Below, in pieces: positions 16,424-22,722 of a stretch of DNA of 22,886 nucleotides. The position numbers were made by a program, and so were the translations under genes. The first letter of the stretch is position 1. Each line of letters starts with the position of its first letter. The stretch is from JAXDJH01 sp034663635 (lineage in GTDB: Bacteria > Actinomycetota > CADDZG01 > WHSQ01): assembly GCA_034663635.1 (NCBI GenBank), contig JAXDJH010000018.1:1-22886 (forward strand), read 5' to 3'. The notes below the pieces were generated by a model. That model made no database searches. It was given only the letters and a program-made list of their open reading frames with translations, and had not been told where the DNA came from.

Positions 16424-17472
16424 TTGGACAGCGCCCCCAGTGCGAGACCCACTGCCGCTGCGGCGACGGGTTCGATCTGCGCCACTTGCTCTTGGGTCAA
16501 ACCGGACTTGGACAGATTCAACTGGGCCAGCGGCGCGCCCTGCGAAACGGCGGTCTTAAGGGTCTTCTCAAGCTTCTGCTGCAGGCCGGCGGTCAGACTT
16601 CCACCACCCGTAAGCACGACTGAAGACACGGGCTCGCTTTCCTCTTGCGAGAGGTAGTAGTCCAGCGAACCGCGGATCTCGTCGATCACGACGTCGACCT
16701 GGCGATCGAGAACCCTGCGTGCTTCCTCGGTGCCGACCCCACGACCAAGATCGAGCTTGGCCGCTTCGGCCTCTTCGAAATCGATCGACATCGACTCGGC
16801 CAGAGCGTTGGTTGCGTCGTCCCCGCCAACTTGCAGGATCCGGACGAAACGAGGCTCACCGTTGTGATGGATGATGATGTTAGTGATCCCGGCTCCGATA
16901 TCCACGATCGCTTCCGAGCCGGCCACGCCGGACTCTCCGCGAGCCGCGGGGCTGACGGCACGAGCCACAGCGAACGGCGTCAGGTCGATGCCTTGAGGCT
17001 CGATGCCGGCCACTGTCGCGGCGCCGACGAATGAGTCGATCATGTCGGTCGCCGCAGCAACCAAGAGCACTCGCATCATGTGGTCCTGGTTCTCGGTCAT
17101 GTAGTCGTCGATGATGATGAAGTCGAGCTGGGCGTCTTCCACCGACATCGGGATGTAGTCGGCTGCCTGGAACCGGAGCGACGAGCGGAACTCCTTCTCG
17201 TCGAGGAATGGCAGATCGACCTGGCGGACGACGACACGCTGATTCGCTACGCCGACGATCGCCCTTTTGGCTCGGATGCGAGATCGCTTCCACAACTGCG
17301 AGATCGCTTCCGAAACGGCCCCGGGCTCGCGGATCTCTCCGTCGACGACCGCTCCCTGTGGGAGGGCGATCTGGCCGAAGCCGACGAGCGAAGCCGAGCC
17401 GCGCCCGCCGGTAACGTGAGCGACGCGAACAGCGCTCGCTCCGATGTCGAGTCCTACTCCCCCACCTGCCAT
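16420..17472 (-). CDS. pilM: Type IV pilus assembly protein PilM (actin-like ATPase fold)
   Basis: A 350-residue cytoplasmic FtsA/actin-like protein. Nucleotide-fold landmarks are VGLDIGASAVRVAHV at the N-terminus, IVDIGAGITNIII in the second half and VVLTGGGSLTAGL near the C-terminus; FRSSLRFQAADYIPM is also typical of PilM. It binds the N-terminal peptide of PilN and links the pilus platform to the cytoplasm. ATG 17472 has a strong AAGGAG at 17481-17486, 8 bases upstream, the best ribosome binding site seen in this operon. It overlaps the stop of the small HTH gene by 1 base (TGATG). Confidence 0.96.
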   Translation of the reverse strand: MAGGGVGLDIGASAVRVAHVTGGRGSASLVGFGQIALPQGAVVDGEIREPGAVSEAISQLWKRSRIRAKRAIVGVANQRVVVRQVDLPFLDEKEFRSSLRFQAADYIPMSVEDAQLDFIIIDDYMTENQDHMMRVLLVAAATDMIDSFVGAATVAGIEPQGIDLTPFAVARAVSPAARGESGVAGSEAIVDIGAGITNIIIHHNGEPRFVRILQVGGDDATNALAESMSIDFEEAEAAKLDLGRGVGTEEARRVLDRQVDVVIDEIRGSLDYYLSQEESEPVSSVVLTGGGSLTAGLQQKLEKTLKTAVSQGAPLAQLNLSKSGLTQEQVAQIEPVAAAAVGLALGALSK

Positions 17473-17675
17473 CAGTTCGTCTCCTTGAACCCAACAGCGC
17501 GGTCGCTCAAGTAGCGATCGACGTCGCCTCGGCGGATGCGGTAATTCTTGCCGACGCGGATTGCGGGCAACTGAGCCGACTTGATCAGCCGGTAGACGGT
17601 CATGTTCGAAACACGCATGACGGTGGCAACTTCACCTACGGTCAGGAGAGGCTCCCCGAAGTCCCTACCCTCCAC
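17472..17675 (-). CDS. Small excisionase/BldC-type helix-turn-helix DNA-binding protein
   Basis: A 67-residue protein that is essentially one HTH domain of the excisionase (HTH_17) type, seen in LLTVGEVATVMRVSNMTVYRLIKS followed by the wing and C-terminal helix RVGKNYRIRRGDVDRYL. The frame is open to a TTG at 17735, but that TTG is part of the likely -10 element of the operon promoter and so would precede the transcript start. GTG 17675, with AAAGGTGG just upstream, is preferred. It is the first gene of the pilM operon and overlaps pilM by 1 base, so a regulator of pilus genes, possibly autoregulatory, is a reasonable inference. Nothing identifies its target, and no recombinase gene is nearby to suggest a true excisionase. 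Confidence 0.82.
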   Translation of the reverse strand: MEGRDFGEPLLTVGEVATVMRVSNMTVYRLIKSAQLPAIRVGKNYRIRRGDVDRYLSDRAVGFKETN

Positions 17676-17729
17676 CGTGCCACCTTTCGGATGGGCTCCC
17701 GGGTGCTCCCCAGTTGCCAGTACCCTCAG

Positions 17730-17758
17730 ATTCAACAGTTCTGCTCAAGATGCGTCAA
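17730..17758 (-). promoter_or_regulatory. Candidate sigma70-type promoter of the HTH-pilMNO-aro operon
   Basis: On the minus strand TTGACG (17753-17758) is followed after exactly 17 bases by TTGAAT (17730-17735). The first matches the -35 consensus at 5 of 6 positions and the second matches the -10 at 4 of 6. The predicted transcript start, near 17723, lies downstream of the pilX terminator and upstream of the GTG start of the HTH gene. This is a consensus match only. Confidence 0.5.
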
Positions 17759-17786
17759 GGACGTTATTCGTCCACTCTAGGCGTCC
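17759..17786 (-). promoter_or_regulatory. Inverted/direct GGACG repeats abutting the -35 box (candidate operator)
   Basis: GGACG at 17759-17763 and CGTCC at 17769-17773 form an inverted repeat with a 5-base AT-rich centre, directly next to the -35 element. A third copy, CGTCC, occurs at 17782-17786, 13 bases from the second. The position suggests a binding site for an activator or for the HTH protein encoded just downstream. It could also be chance in G+C-rich DNA. Confidence 0.35.
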
Positions 17787-17867
17787 GCTTTAGAATTACA
17801 GCGGTGTGATTCCTCCCTCAGCTCGACGGGATTTAATCAATCGCCCCCCTTTCAAGCAAGTGGCTCC

Positions 17868-17903
17868 AAAAAGTGGGGCGCCCCCTCATACGAGGGGACG
17901 CCC
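17868..17903 (-). terminator. Rho-independent terminator after the pilX-like gene
   Basis: GGGCG (17876-17880) pairs with CGCCC (17899-17903) and CCCCTC (17882-17887) pairs with GAGGGG (17892-17897), with one C/A mismatch and an ATAC loop. Read on the minus strand the hairpin is followed by five Ts (17868-17872). It starts 23 bases past the pilX-like stop and separates the minor-pilin unit from the HTH-pilM unit. Confidence 0.85.
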
Positions 17904-17925
17904 GGTCATCTTTCCGTGCCTTCGA

Positions 17926-19404
17926 CTACCTGTCGATCTCGGTCCACTGGCCCCTGATCACGTTAAAGAAGGGGCCGGGCATGTTCCGGATCCAGCAGTC
18001 GTCCAGGGTGAAGTTGATGGTTCCTCGGATCGTCAGACCCTGAGCCATAACGGTCCCGTTGATCACGGCCTGACCGTTGCCTTTACCGAAGTCGCCGTCG
18101 GTGATGATCGCTCCGTTGATCCGCGAGCTGCCGTTGATGTCGCCGAAGCTCCCGTTCTTCACGATGATCACCACCGAGCGGTGGTTCGCTGCGGTGTCGC
18201 TGCACGGCCAGACGTCCCCGCCGTTCCAGACGAAGCTGTTCGGGCTTCCGGCCAATTGGCTCCGATATTCGAAGTAAGCGATGAAGTTTCTCCGGCCTGA
18301 AGCGATCAAGTTGGTCACATCGGTTGCGGTGAAGTCGGCCCCGGCCGCTTTCGCGACTCCTCCGACGAAGCAGCTGGTAGCGCCGCTTCCTCCGGTGCCC
18401 GGGTACGAGCAGTAGATGCCGGTCTGCTTCGCTGCCGCCTTCAGGGCCGCGTGGTCGTCGGTGCCGAGGGTCGTCTTGAATCGGGCATCCAAGTCGGCGG
18501 CGGTGAACTTGTTGTTGTTTGGGTACGCAGTCAAACCCGAGCAACCGCTGGCCGCTGCCACCATCGCCGCGGTGATCGCGCCGGACCCCGTCGATCCGTC
18601 GCTGTCCCAGATCGATTGCTTATTCCCGTTGGTCTTGTTCGCCGTGCAATTTGGGCGCTCCGACGCGTACTCGGCCGCGTTCTTGACGGTCAGCTGGCCG
18701 GCGGAGTGAGCGGCCGTGGGGATGTGGTCCGTGAGGTTGGCCCCCGTGACCCCGCCCGGGAAGAAGTCCTGGATCTGGTACCACTTGTCCGTCCCCGTGA
18801 AGTCCAACTTGCCTCGGTCATCGACGTTCGTACGAGCGATCAGCGATATCCCGGCGAGGTCCGCGTCTCCGTTGGCATCGAAAACGTTCCCGAACAGTCC
18901 GATGGGAAGGTTCCTCGGCTCGAGCAGGATCACCTGGCGGATCTTCCTGGTGGAGTTCTGGAACGTGCCGGTGGAGGTGATCTGGAAGTAGGGCTTGAAG
19001 TCGCGCGCAACCGTAGGCCTGTTGAGACACGGCGCCACCGTGGTCGGCGAGGTGGCCGGTGGGATCCGGTTCGCGGGGTTGCTTTGCGTTGGGTCATAGA
19101 CCGTCATCTCGACCGCGTAGATCCCACTGCCGACGGATCCGTTGGTCAAGGTGAGCTTGGGGTTGGCACAGCCAGCCTTGTTCATGTCGGAGAACGAATA
19201 AACGCCACTCTGGATCTCTTGGATGAACCGGTCGATACCAGCCTCCGCAACCGATACCGCCGAAGTTGCTCTCTGGTCCTGGTTTCCGGAGTTCAACTCC
19301 CGGATCGTGACGAAAGCAGCGCCCGACGCAACGGCGGTCATCGCCGCGCCGATGAAAAGGACCGTAACCATGGCCACCCCAGCCTGGCGTTTCATTCTCT
19401 GCAT
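17926..19404 (-). CDS. PilX-like minor pilin with large C-terminal domain
   Basis: A 492-residue protein with a PilX/GspK-type N-terminus: basic MKRQ, a glycine, then a hydrophobic helix (GVAMVTVLFIGAAMTAVASG) that lacks the glutamate usual at mature position +5, as is common in PilX/GspK tip subunits. The rest is an external region with several cysteines and an acidic FDANGDADLAG loop (residues about 174-184). Near the C-terminus is a run of short beta strands separated by Gly/Asn turns (NGSFGDINGSSRINGAIITDG and on), reminiscent of a beta-helix. ATG 19404 has GAGGA upstream and follows the pilW-like stop by 7 bases. It is the last gene of the minor-pilin unit, before a terminator. Function as a tip-complex component is inferred. 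Confidence 0.8.
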   Translation of the reverse strand: MQRMKRQAGVAMVTVLFIGAAMTAVASGAAFVTIRELNSGNQDQRATSAVSVAEAGIDRFIQEIQSGVYSFSDMNKAGCANPKLTLTNGSVGSGIYAVEMTVYDPTQSNPANRIPPATSPTTVAPCLNRPTVARDFKPYFQITSTGTFQNSTRKIRQVILLEPRNLPIGLFGNVFDANGDADLAGISLIARTNVDDRGKLDFTGTDKWYQIQDFFPGGVTGANLTDHIPTAAHSAGQLTVKNAAEYASERPNCTANKTNGNKQSIWDSDGSTGSGAITAAMVAAASGCSGLTAYPNNNKFTAADLDARFKTTLGTDDHAALKAAAKQTGIYCSYPGTGGSGATSCFVGGVAKAAGADFTATDVTNLIASGRRNFIAYFEYRSQLAGSPNSFVWNGGDVWPCSDTAANHRSVVIIVKNGSFGDINGSSRINGAIITDGDFGKGNGQAVINGTVMAQGLTIRGTINFTLDDCWIRNMPGPFFNVIRGQWTEIDR

Positions 19405-19411
19405 GTCTTCC

Positions 19412-20098
19412 TCACCTTCGGTTTCTTAGCTGGGCTTCACCGTAGAAGTTCGTAGTGTTTTTGTTGACCTTGATTGTCATGGCGTAAGAGACCCGGTCGA
19501 TAAAGTTGATCTCATCGCCGTCGAGGATGCCGTTGTTGTTGCCTATGGTCGGGGCTACGTCCAATTCGAATGCAGACGTCACTCCGTCGGGCGAACCCGA
19601 GCCAGTTGGGCCTGTTGTATCCAGATCGAGCAACCGGCTGCTGCTAAACGTAAAGACAGGAAAGCAGGTGTTGTCCGCCTTCCTGATGCAATCGACATGG
19701 TCCATCAGGACCTCGGTGTTGCTCCCGTCGCTCACGGTGATGGTTCCTTGCTTATTGGTCGGGTCGACGACGAAAGCGAACGTCAGGCGTTCGTAGTTGC
19801 CGGATGGATCGGCGGGGGTCGGCTCGATGGTCCCATCCCCGTCGAAGTCGATCTCGACCGTGTACTCCGTACTCGACGGATTATCGAAAGCCTGGGACTC
19901 GCGTGTATCTCGCACCAACCGGTTGAAACCGCGACGCGCGTCGGCCGAGACCTCACTGATATCGGTCGACTTATCGCCGGCCCGTGAGGACGAGAACATG
20001 ACCGAATACATGCCGTAGGACACGAGGGCGAACACGATCATCGCGACCAGGATCTCGATCATCGTGAACCCGCTTTCCCGATCGTTTGTTCTAGCCAC
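19412..20098 (-). CDS. PilW-like minor pilin (type IV prepilin)
   Basis: A 228-residue prepilin with a type III signal: a short charged leader ending RESG, prepilin-peptidase cleavage after G10, then FTMIEILVAMIVFALVSYGM with E15 at mature position +5. The ectodomain contains a DFDGDG acidic loop (residues 84-89) and, near the C-terminus, GNNNGILDGDEINFIDRV, a PilW-like pattern. It starts at GTG 20098, overlapping the PilV-like stop by 8 bases. It probably forms a minor-pilin priming or tip complex with its neighbours. Confidence 0.85.
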   Translation of the reverse strand: MARTNDRESGFTMIEILVAMIVFALVSYGMYSVMFSSSRAGDKSTDISEVSADARRGFNRLVRDTRESQAFDNPSSTEYTVEIDFDGDGTIEPTPADPSGNYERLTFAFVVDPTNKQGTITVSDGSNTEVLMDHVDCIRKADNTCFPVFTFSSSRLLDLDTTGPTGSGSPDGVTSAFELDVAPTIGNNNGILDGDEINFIDRVSYAMTIKVNKNTTNFYGEAQLRNRR

Positions 20099-21944
20099 GC
20101 TTATCCACCGCCTCGCACGACATCTGCGCGACCTTGACCGAGATGGTCGAGTTCACGCTCCCAGGATCGGTACGAACCGTGTTGATCGTGAACGCCTGAC
20201 CCATTGTCACCGTCGACTCAGTGGCAGTTTTCGAGTCGAGGAGATCACGTAGCACCGTGACGCTCTGCAGATATCCGGGTTGACCCGCCTTGTCGAACAG
20301 ATACAGGTCCTCGGACGTCCCGGGTCTGTCCCGCACCAAGGCGTTGGATGACTTCAATGCGACCATAGGATCGGTTCCAGCGCCCGCTTCGGTGCCGTTG
20401 AAGCCGGCCACCGAGACGTATGCCCCGTCATCCTGCAAGTCGCCGTCGGCGTCCTGGTAGAAGGTGAACGCTCCCGTCCAGCTGCCGGTCGTGACGCCCG
20501 TCGCGAGCGTTCCGGTCGACCGGCACTGCATCGTGGCGCTGAAGTCGTTGACCCTGACGATGCCCTGCGGAGCGAAAGTGGTAGGCAGCATCGCGAGCAG
20601 TCCGAAACCGCCGGTCAGGTTCGTTTCCACCTTGCGTGCCGCCGGGACCGTGATCGGAGTGACCGTGCCGTTGGTGCGACCGGTCAACCGCTGAGTCGCG
20701 CTGTGCTTAACGGCGACCATCGGAGCGCTCTGGTCGAATAGGAGAGTCCCGCCAAAGAGAGCCTGATTGAACAGCTCGAACAAGTTCGGCCCCGTGTCGT
20801 CCGTGTAATCGAACTGACCCTGCGCCGTCGGAAGCTCGCTGACGACCTGAACACCAGTGCCGCCGACGCCGGCAGTGACCGGCCCGACCACGCGCGTGTC
20901 TTCGACGTGAGCGACTGTCTGAAGTGATCCGCTCCCCGGCAAGGGAAGGGTGGGGACATGGGTGATATTCGCGTTGCCCTGGACGACGTTTGGAGGACTC
21001 GCCGAACCCGGAGCCAGGGAGGGAGGCGCGTGAAGTACCTCCTGCGCCCCCGAGAAATCATCGATGGTCGCCGGCGGATCCGTCGCCGTCCCGTCTTTAA
21101 CGAGAGATATGTCGGCAGTTTGGACGTCCTGATCGGCCGTGACGAAGTTGCGTTGCTCGACCCTGGACACGACGCGGCCCAGACGAGCCACGATCGTGCT
21201 CCGCTCCCCGATCGAGCTGGTATAGGCGCCCGTTACCTCGAGGGTGTAGTCGATCGACGCGTTCGCACGAACTCGGTCGGGGGGCACGTCTCCGCCCGCC
21301 ACCAGAGTGGTTAGAGAGTAGGACCGGGCCCTGCCTGCCGCCGTCCAGTACGCGGTGATCGTGAAACGGACGAGCTCGGTGGTCGGATCCTCGGCCCCTC
21401 CGACGTTGTCCCAGTCGTAGGTCCCGGCGGCGGGCGACGTGACAGTGTAGGTCTGAGGATTCGTGTTGGCAGGTTGGACGAACTGACTCTGATACTTGAC
21501 GGTGTATCCGGTCGGGATGCGTGAAGTGCCGTCGTTGTTGTCGGGCGGACAACCGATCGGGCCCACCGAGGCCGGCAATTCGCTCGTGCGCGTGCAAACA
21601 AGTGTGTACGTTCCGCCCGAGTATCCGGTGGTGACGCTCGAACCCGCCACGGTCGTCACGGCTCCCGCCGTTAGATCCGGGTAGTAGATGTCGAGCAGGT
21701 CTTCTCGCTTCGGGCTCACGACGTTGTTAACCGGCGAGAAGAACGGCAGGCCCCTAGCGCGTTCCATCCCCTGCTGGGCCAACGTCTTTCCTACGGTTCG
21801 TGAGCTACTGACGCTCGAGCTCTTGATCGAGCTGAGCAGCAGCGGGACCAGACCGAGCGTGATGATCGAGAAGAGGACCATCGACATGATCACCTCGATG
21901 ATCGTGAAACCCCTCGAGAAATCTGGACGCAATCGACGTATCAC
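20091..21944 (-). CDS. Very long PilV-like minor pilin
   Basis: A 617-residue prepilin-like protein. The leader MIRRLRPDFSRG is cut after G12, followed by FTIIEVIMSMVLFSIITLGL with E17 at mature +5, and then the LAQQGMERARGLPF stretch typical of PilV-type minor pilins. A normal PilV is roughly 150-200 residues, so most of this protein is an added Ser/Thr/Gly-rich extracellular region, with a DADGDLQDDG acidic loop near residue 498 and cysteines near 113, 124 and the C-terminus. It starts at GTG 21944 in a GTGA overlap with the GspH-like gene. There is no internal stop or frameshift. The long ectodomain may act as a tip adhesin, which is inference. Confidence 0.82.
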   Translation of the reverse strand: MIRRLRPDFSRGFTIIEVIMSMVLFSIITLGLVPLLLSSIKSSSVSSSRTVGKTLAQQGMERARGLPFFSPVNNVVSPKREDLLDIYYPDLTAGAVTTVAGSSVTTGYSGGTYTLVCTRTSELPASVGPIGCPPDNNDGTSRIPTGYTVKYQSQFVQPANTNPQTYTVTSPAAGTYDWDNVGGAEDPTTELVRFTITAYWTAAGRARSYSLTTLVAGGDVPPDRVRANASIDYTLEVTGAYTSSIGERSTIVARLGRVVSRVEQRNFVTADQDVQTADISLVKDGTATDPPATIDDFSGAQEVLHAPPSLAPGSASPPNVVQGNANITHVPTLPLPGSGSLQTVAHVEDTRVVGPVTAGVGGTGVQVVSELPTAQGQFDYTDDTGPNLFELFNQALFGGTLLFDQSAPMVAVKHSATQRLTGRTNGTVTPITVPAARKVETNLTGGFGLLAMLPTTFAPQGIVRVNDFSATMQCRSTGTLATGVTTGSWTGAFTFYQDADGDLQDDGAYVSVAGFNGTEAGAGTDPMVALKSSNALVRDRPGTSEDLYLFDKAGQPGYLQSVTVLRDLLDSKTATESTVTMGQAFTINTVRTDPGSVNSTISVKVAQMSCEAVDKRG

Positions 21945-22498
21945 GAACCCTCAACCTTTCCGGTGATCGGCGTAACCGTGATGGTTTTGCTCTTGCCGAC
22001 CCGCGAACTCGTAAGTGTGATGGAACCCCCGGTTGCCGTGCCTCGGGGGAAGAAGAAGGCGAACTTGTCGCCTGCCGGCGCTCCCAGGTCTCCTCGGCAT
22101 TCGCTGGTGAGGGTTGCGACATTGGGAAAGTCAACGGCTGTGACGGTGATGGCGGGGTCGAACACGACGTCACTCGTCTTGGTACAAGCGTTGGTGGCCC
22201 CATCGAACCTGACGAGGTCGAAAGTCCCGGTGTTGAGCCTGAATCTCGCCCCGTACGTCAGCGGGTTGCTCTCGGACACGGATTGGTCCTGGATCTGGGT
22301 CAGCTGGGCGACGACGCTGTCTTCAGCTCTGATGAGCTGTTGGTTCCACCAGTAGACCCGAAGGGAGTTCACGCCCAGCCCGAGCAGGATGGACAGTAAG
22401 ACCATCGCGAAAAGCAGCTCGATTAAGGTGAAGCCTTCTTCACCACGACGGGTCACAGCCCCCTGATCCCTCCTCATGTTCAGCGTAATCCCATCCAT
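21941..22498 (-). CDS. GspH/FimT-like minor pilin (type IV prepilin)
   Basis: A 185-residue prepilin. The leader ends RRGEEG, with predicted cleavage after G22, followed by FTLIELLFAMVLLSILLGLGV with E27 at mature +5. The mature part has an N-terminal helix with Gln-rich LTQIQDQSVSESN and a beta-rich C-terminal half (FRLNTGTFDLVRF onwards), as in GspH/FimT. The start is either ATG 22498 or ATG 22477; the leader length is acceptable with either, and I kept the first. It is the first gene of the minor-pilin unit, directly after a structured leader, and overlaps the PilV-like gene by 4 bases. Confidence 0.85.
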   Translation of the reverse strand: MDGITLNMRRDQGAVTRRGEEGFTLIELLFAMVLLSILLGLGVNSLRVYWWNQQLIRAEDSVVAQLTQIQDQSVSESNPLTYGARFRLNTGTFDLVRFDGATNACTKTSDVVFDPAITVTAVDFPNVATLTSECRGDLGAPAGDKFAFFFPRGTATGGSITLTSSRVGKSKTITVTPITGKVEGS

Positions 22499-22505
22499 CT
22501 TCTAT

Positions 22506-22643
22506 CGGTCGGTTAACGACCGCCCTTGACGGGTGAACTAGCCCACCCGGGCCACCCCCATCTAGTTCCGGGCACCGCGGGAGCCGCCGCGTGCTATCTG
22601 CGGCGCTCTCCATCTTCAATCATCGGCAAGGACGAGCCTTACC
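22506..22643 (-). promoter_or_regulatory. Structured 5' leader with four hairpins before the minor-pilin operon
   Basis: Four inverted repeats lie between the pilin terminator and the first minor-pilin start: 22625-22631 with 22637-22643 (7 pairs, one G-U); 22581-22590 with 22600-22608 (9 pairs, one bulge); GAACTAG 22535-22541 with CTAGTTC 22562-22568; and CGGTCG 22506-22511 with CGACCG 22517-22522. An alternative pairing, GGGTG 22531-22535 with CACCC 22544-22548, would exclude the third hairpin. The pattern suits an attenuator, riboswitch or protein-binding leader. I could not match it to a known riboswitch class. Confidence 0.45.
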
Positions 22644-22666
22644 AACATAGGCAATAACGCCTACCC

Positions 22667-22701
22667 AAAAGAATGAGGGAGGGCCTTTTCGGCCCTCCCT
22701 C
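22667..22701 (-). terminator. Rho-independent terminator after the major pilin gene
   Basis: GAGGGAGGGCC (22675-22685) and GGCCCTCCCTC (22691-22701) form a perfect 11-base-pair stem with a 5-base loop. On the minus strand the hairpin is followed by a T-rich tract (ATTCTTTTG, 22666-22674). On the plus strand no T tract follows, so it acts on minus-strand transcripts, 21 bases past the pilin stop. Confidence 0.9.
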
Positions 22702-22722
22702 TAAGCCTGGAAAACCGCGGGT

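Noticed and set aside
17472..17675. Reading the small HTH protein as a phage or integrative-element excisionase.
   Set aside because: There is no integrase, attachment repeat or tRNA nearby, and the gene is embedded in and coupled to the pilM operon.
18451..19455. 334-codon plus-strand open frame opposite the PilX-like gene.
   Set aside because: Its translation is Arg/Val-rich with no domain, and the minus-strand gene has a clear pilin-type N-terminus, ribosome binding site and terminator.
22499..22674. A classical c-di-GMP-I (GEMM) riboswitch in the minor-pilin leader.
   Set aside because: I could not find the GEMM core with its GNRA loop and tetraloop receptor by eye, so the leader is reported only as structured and of unknown class.
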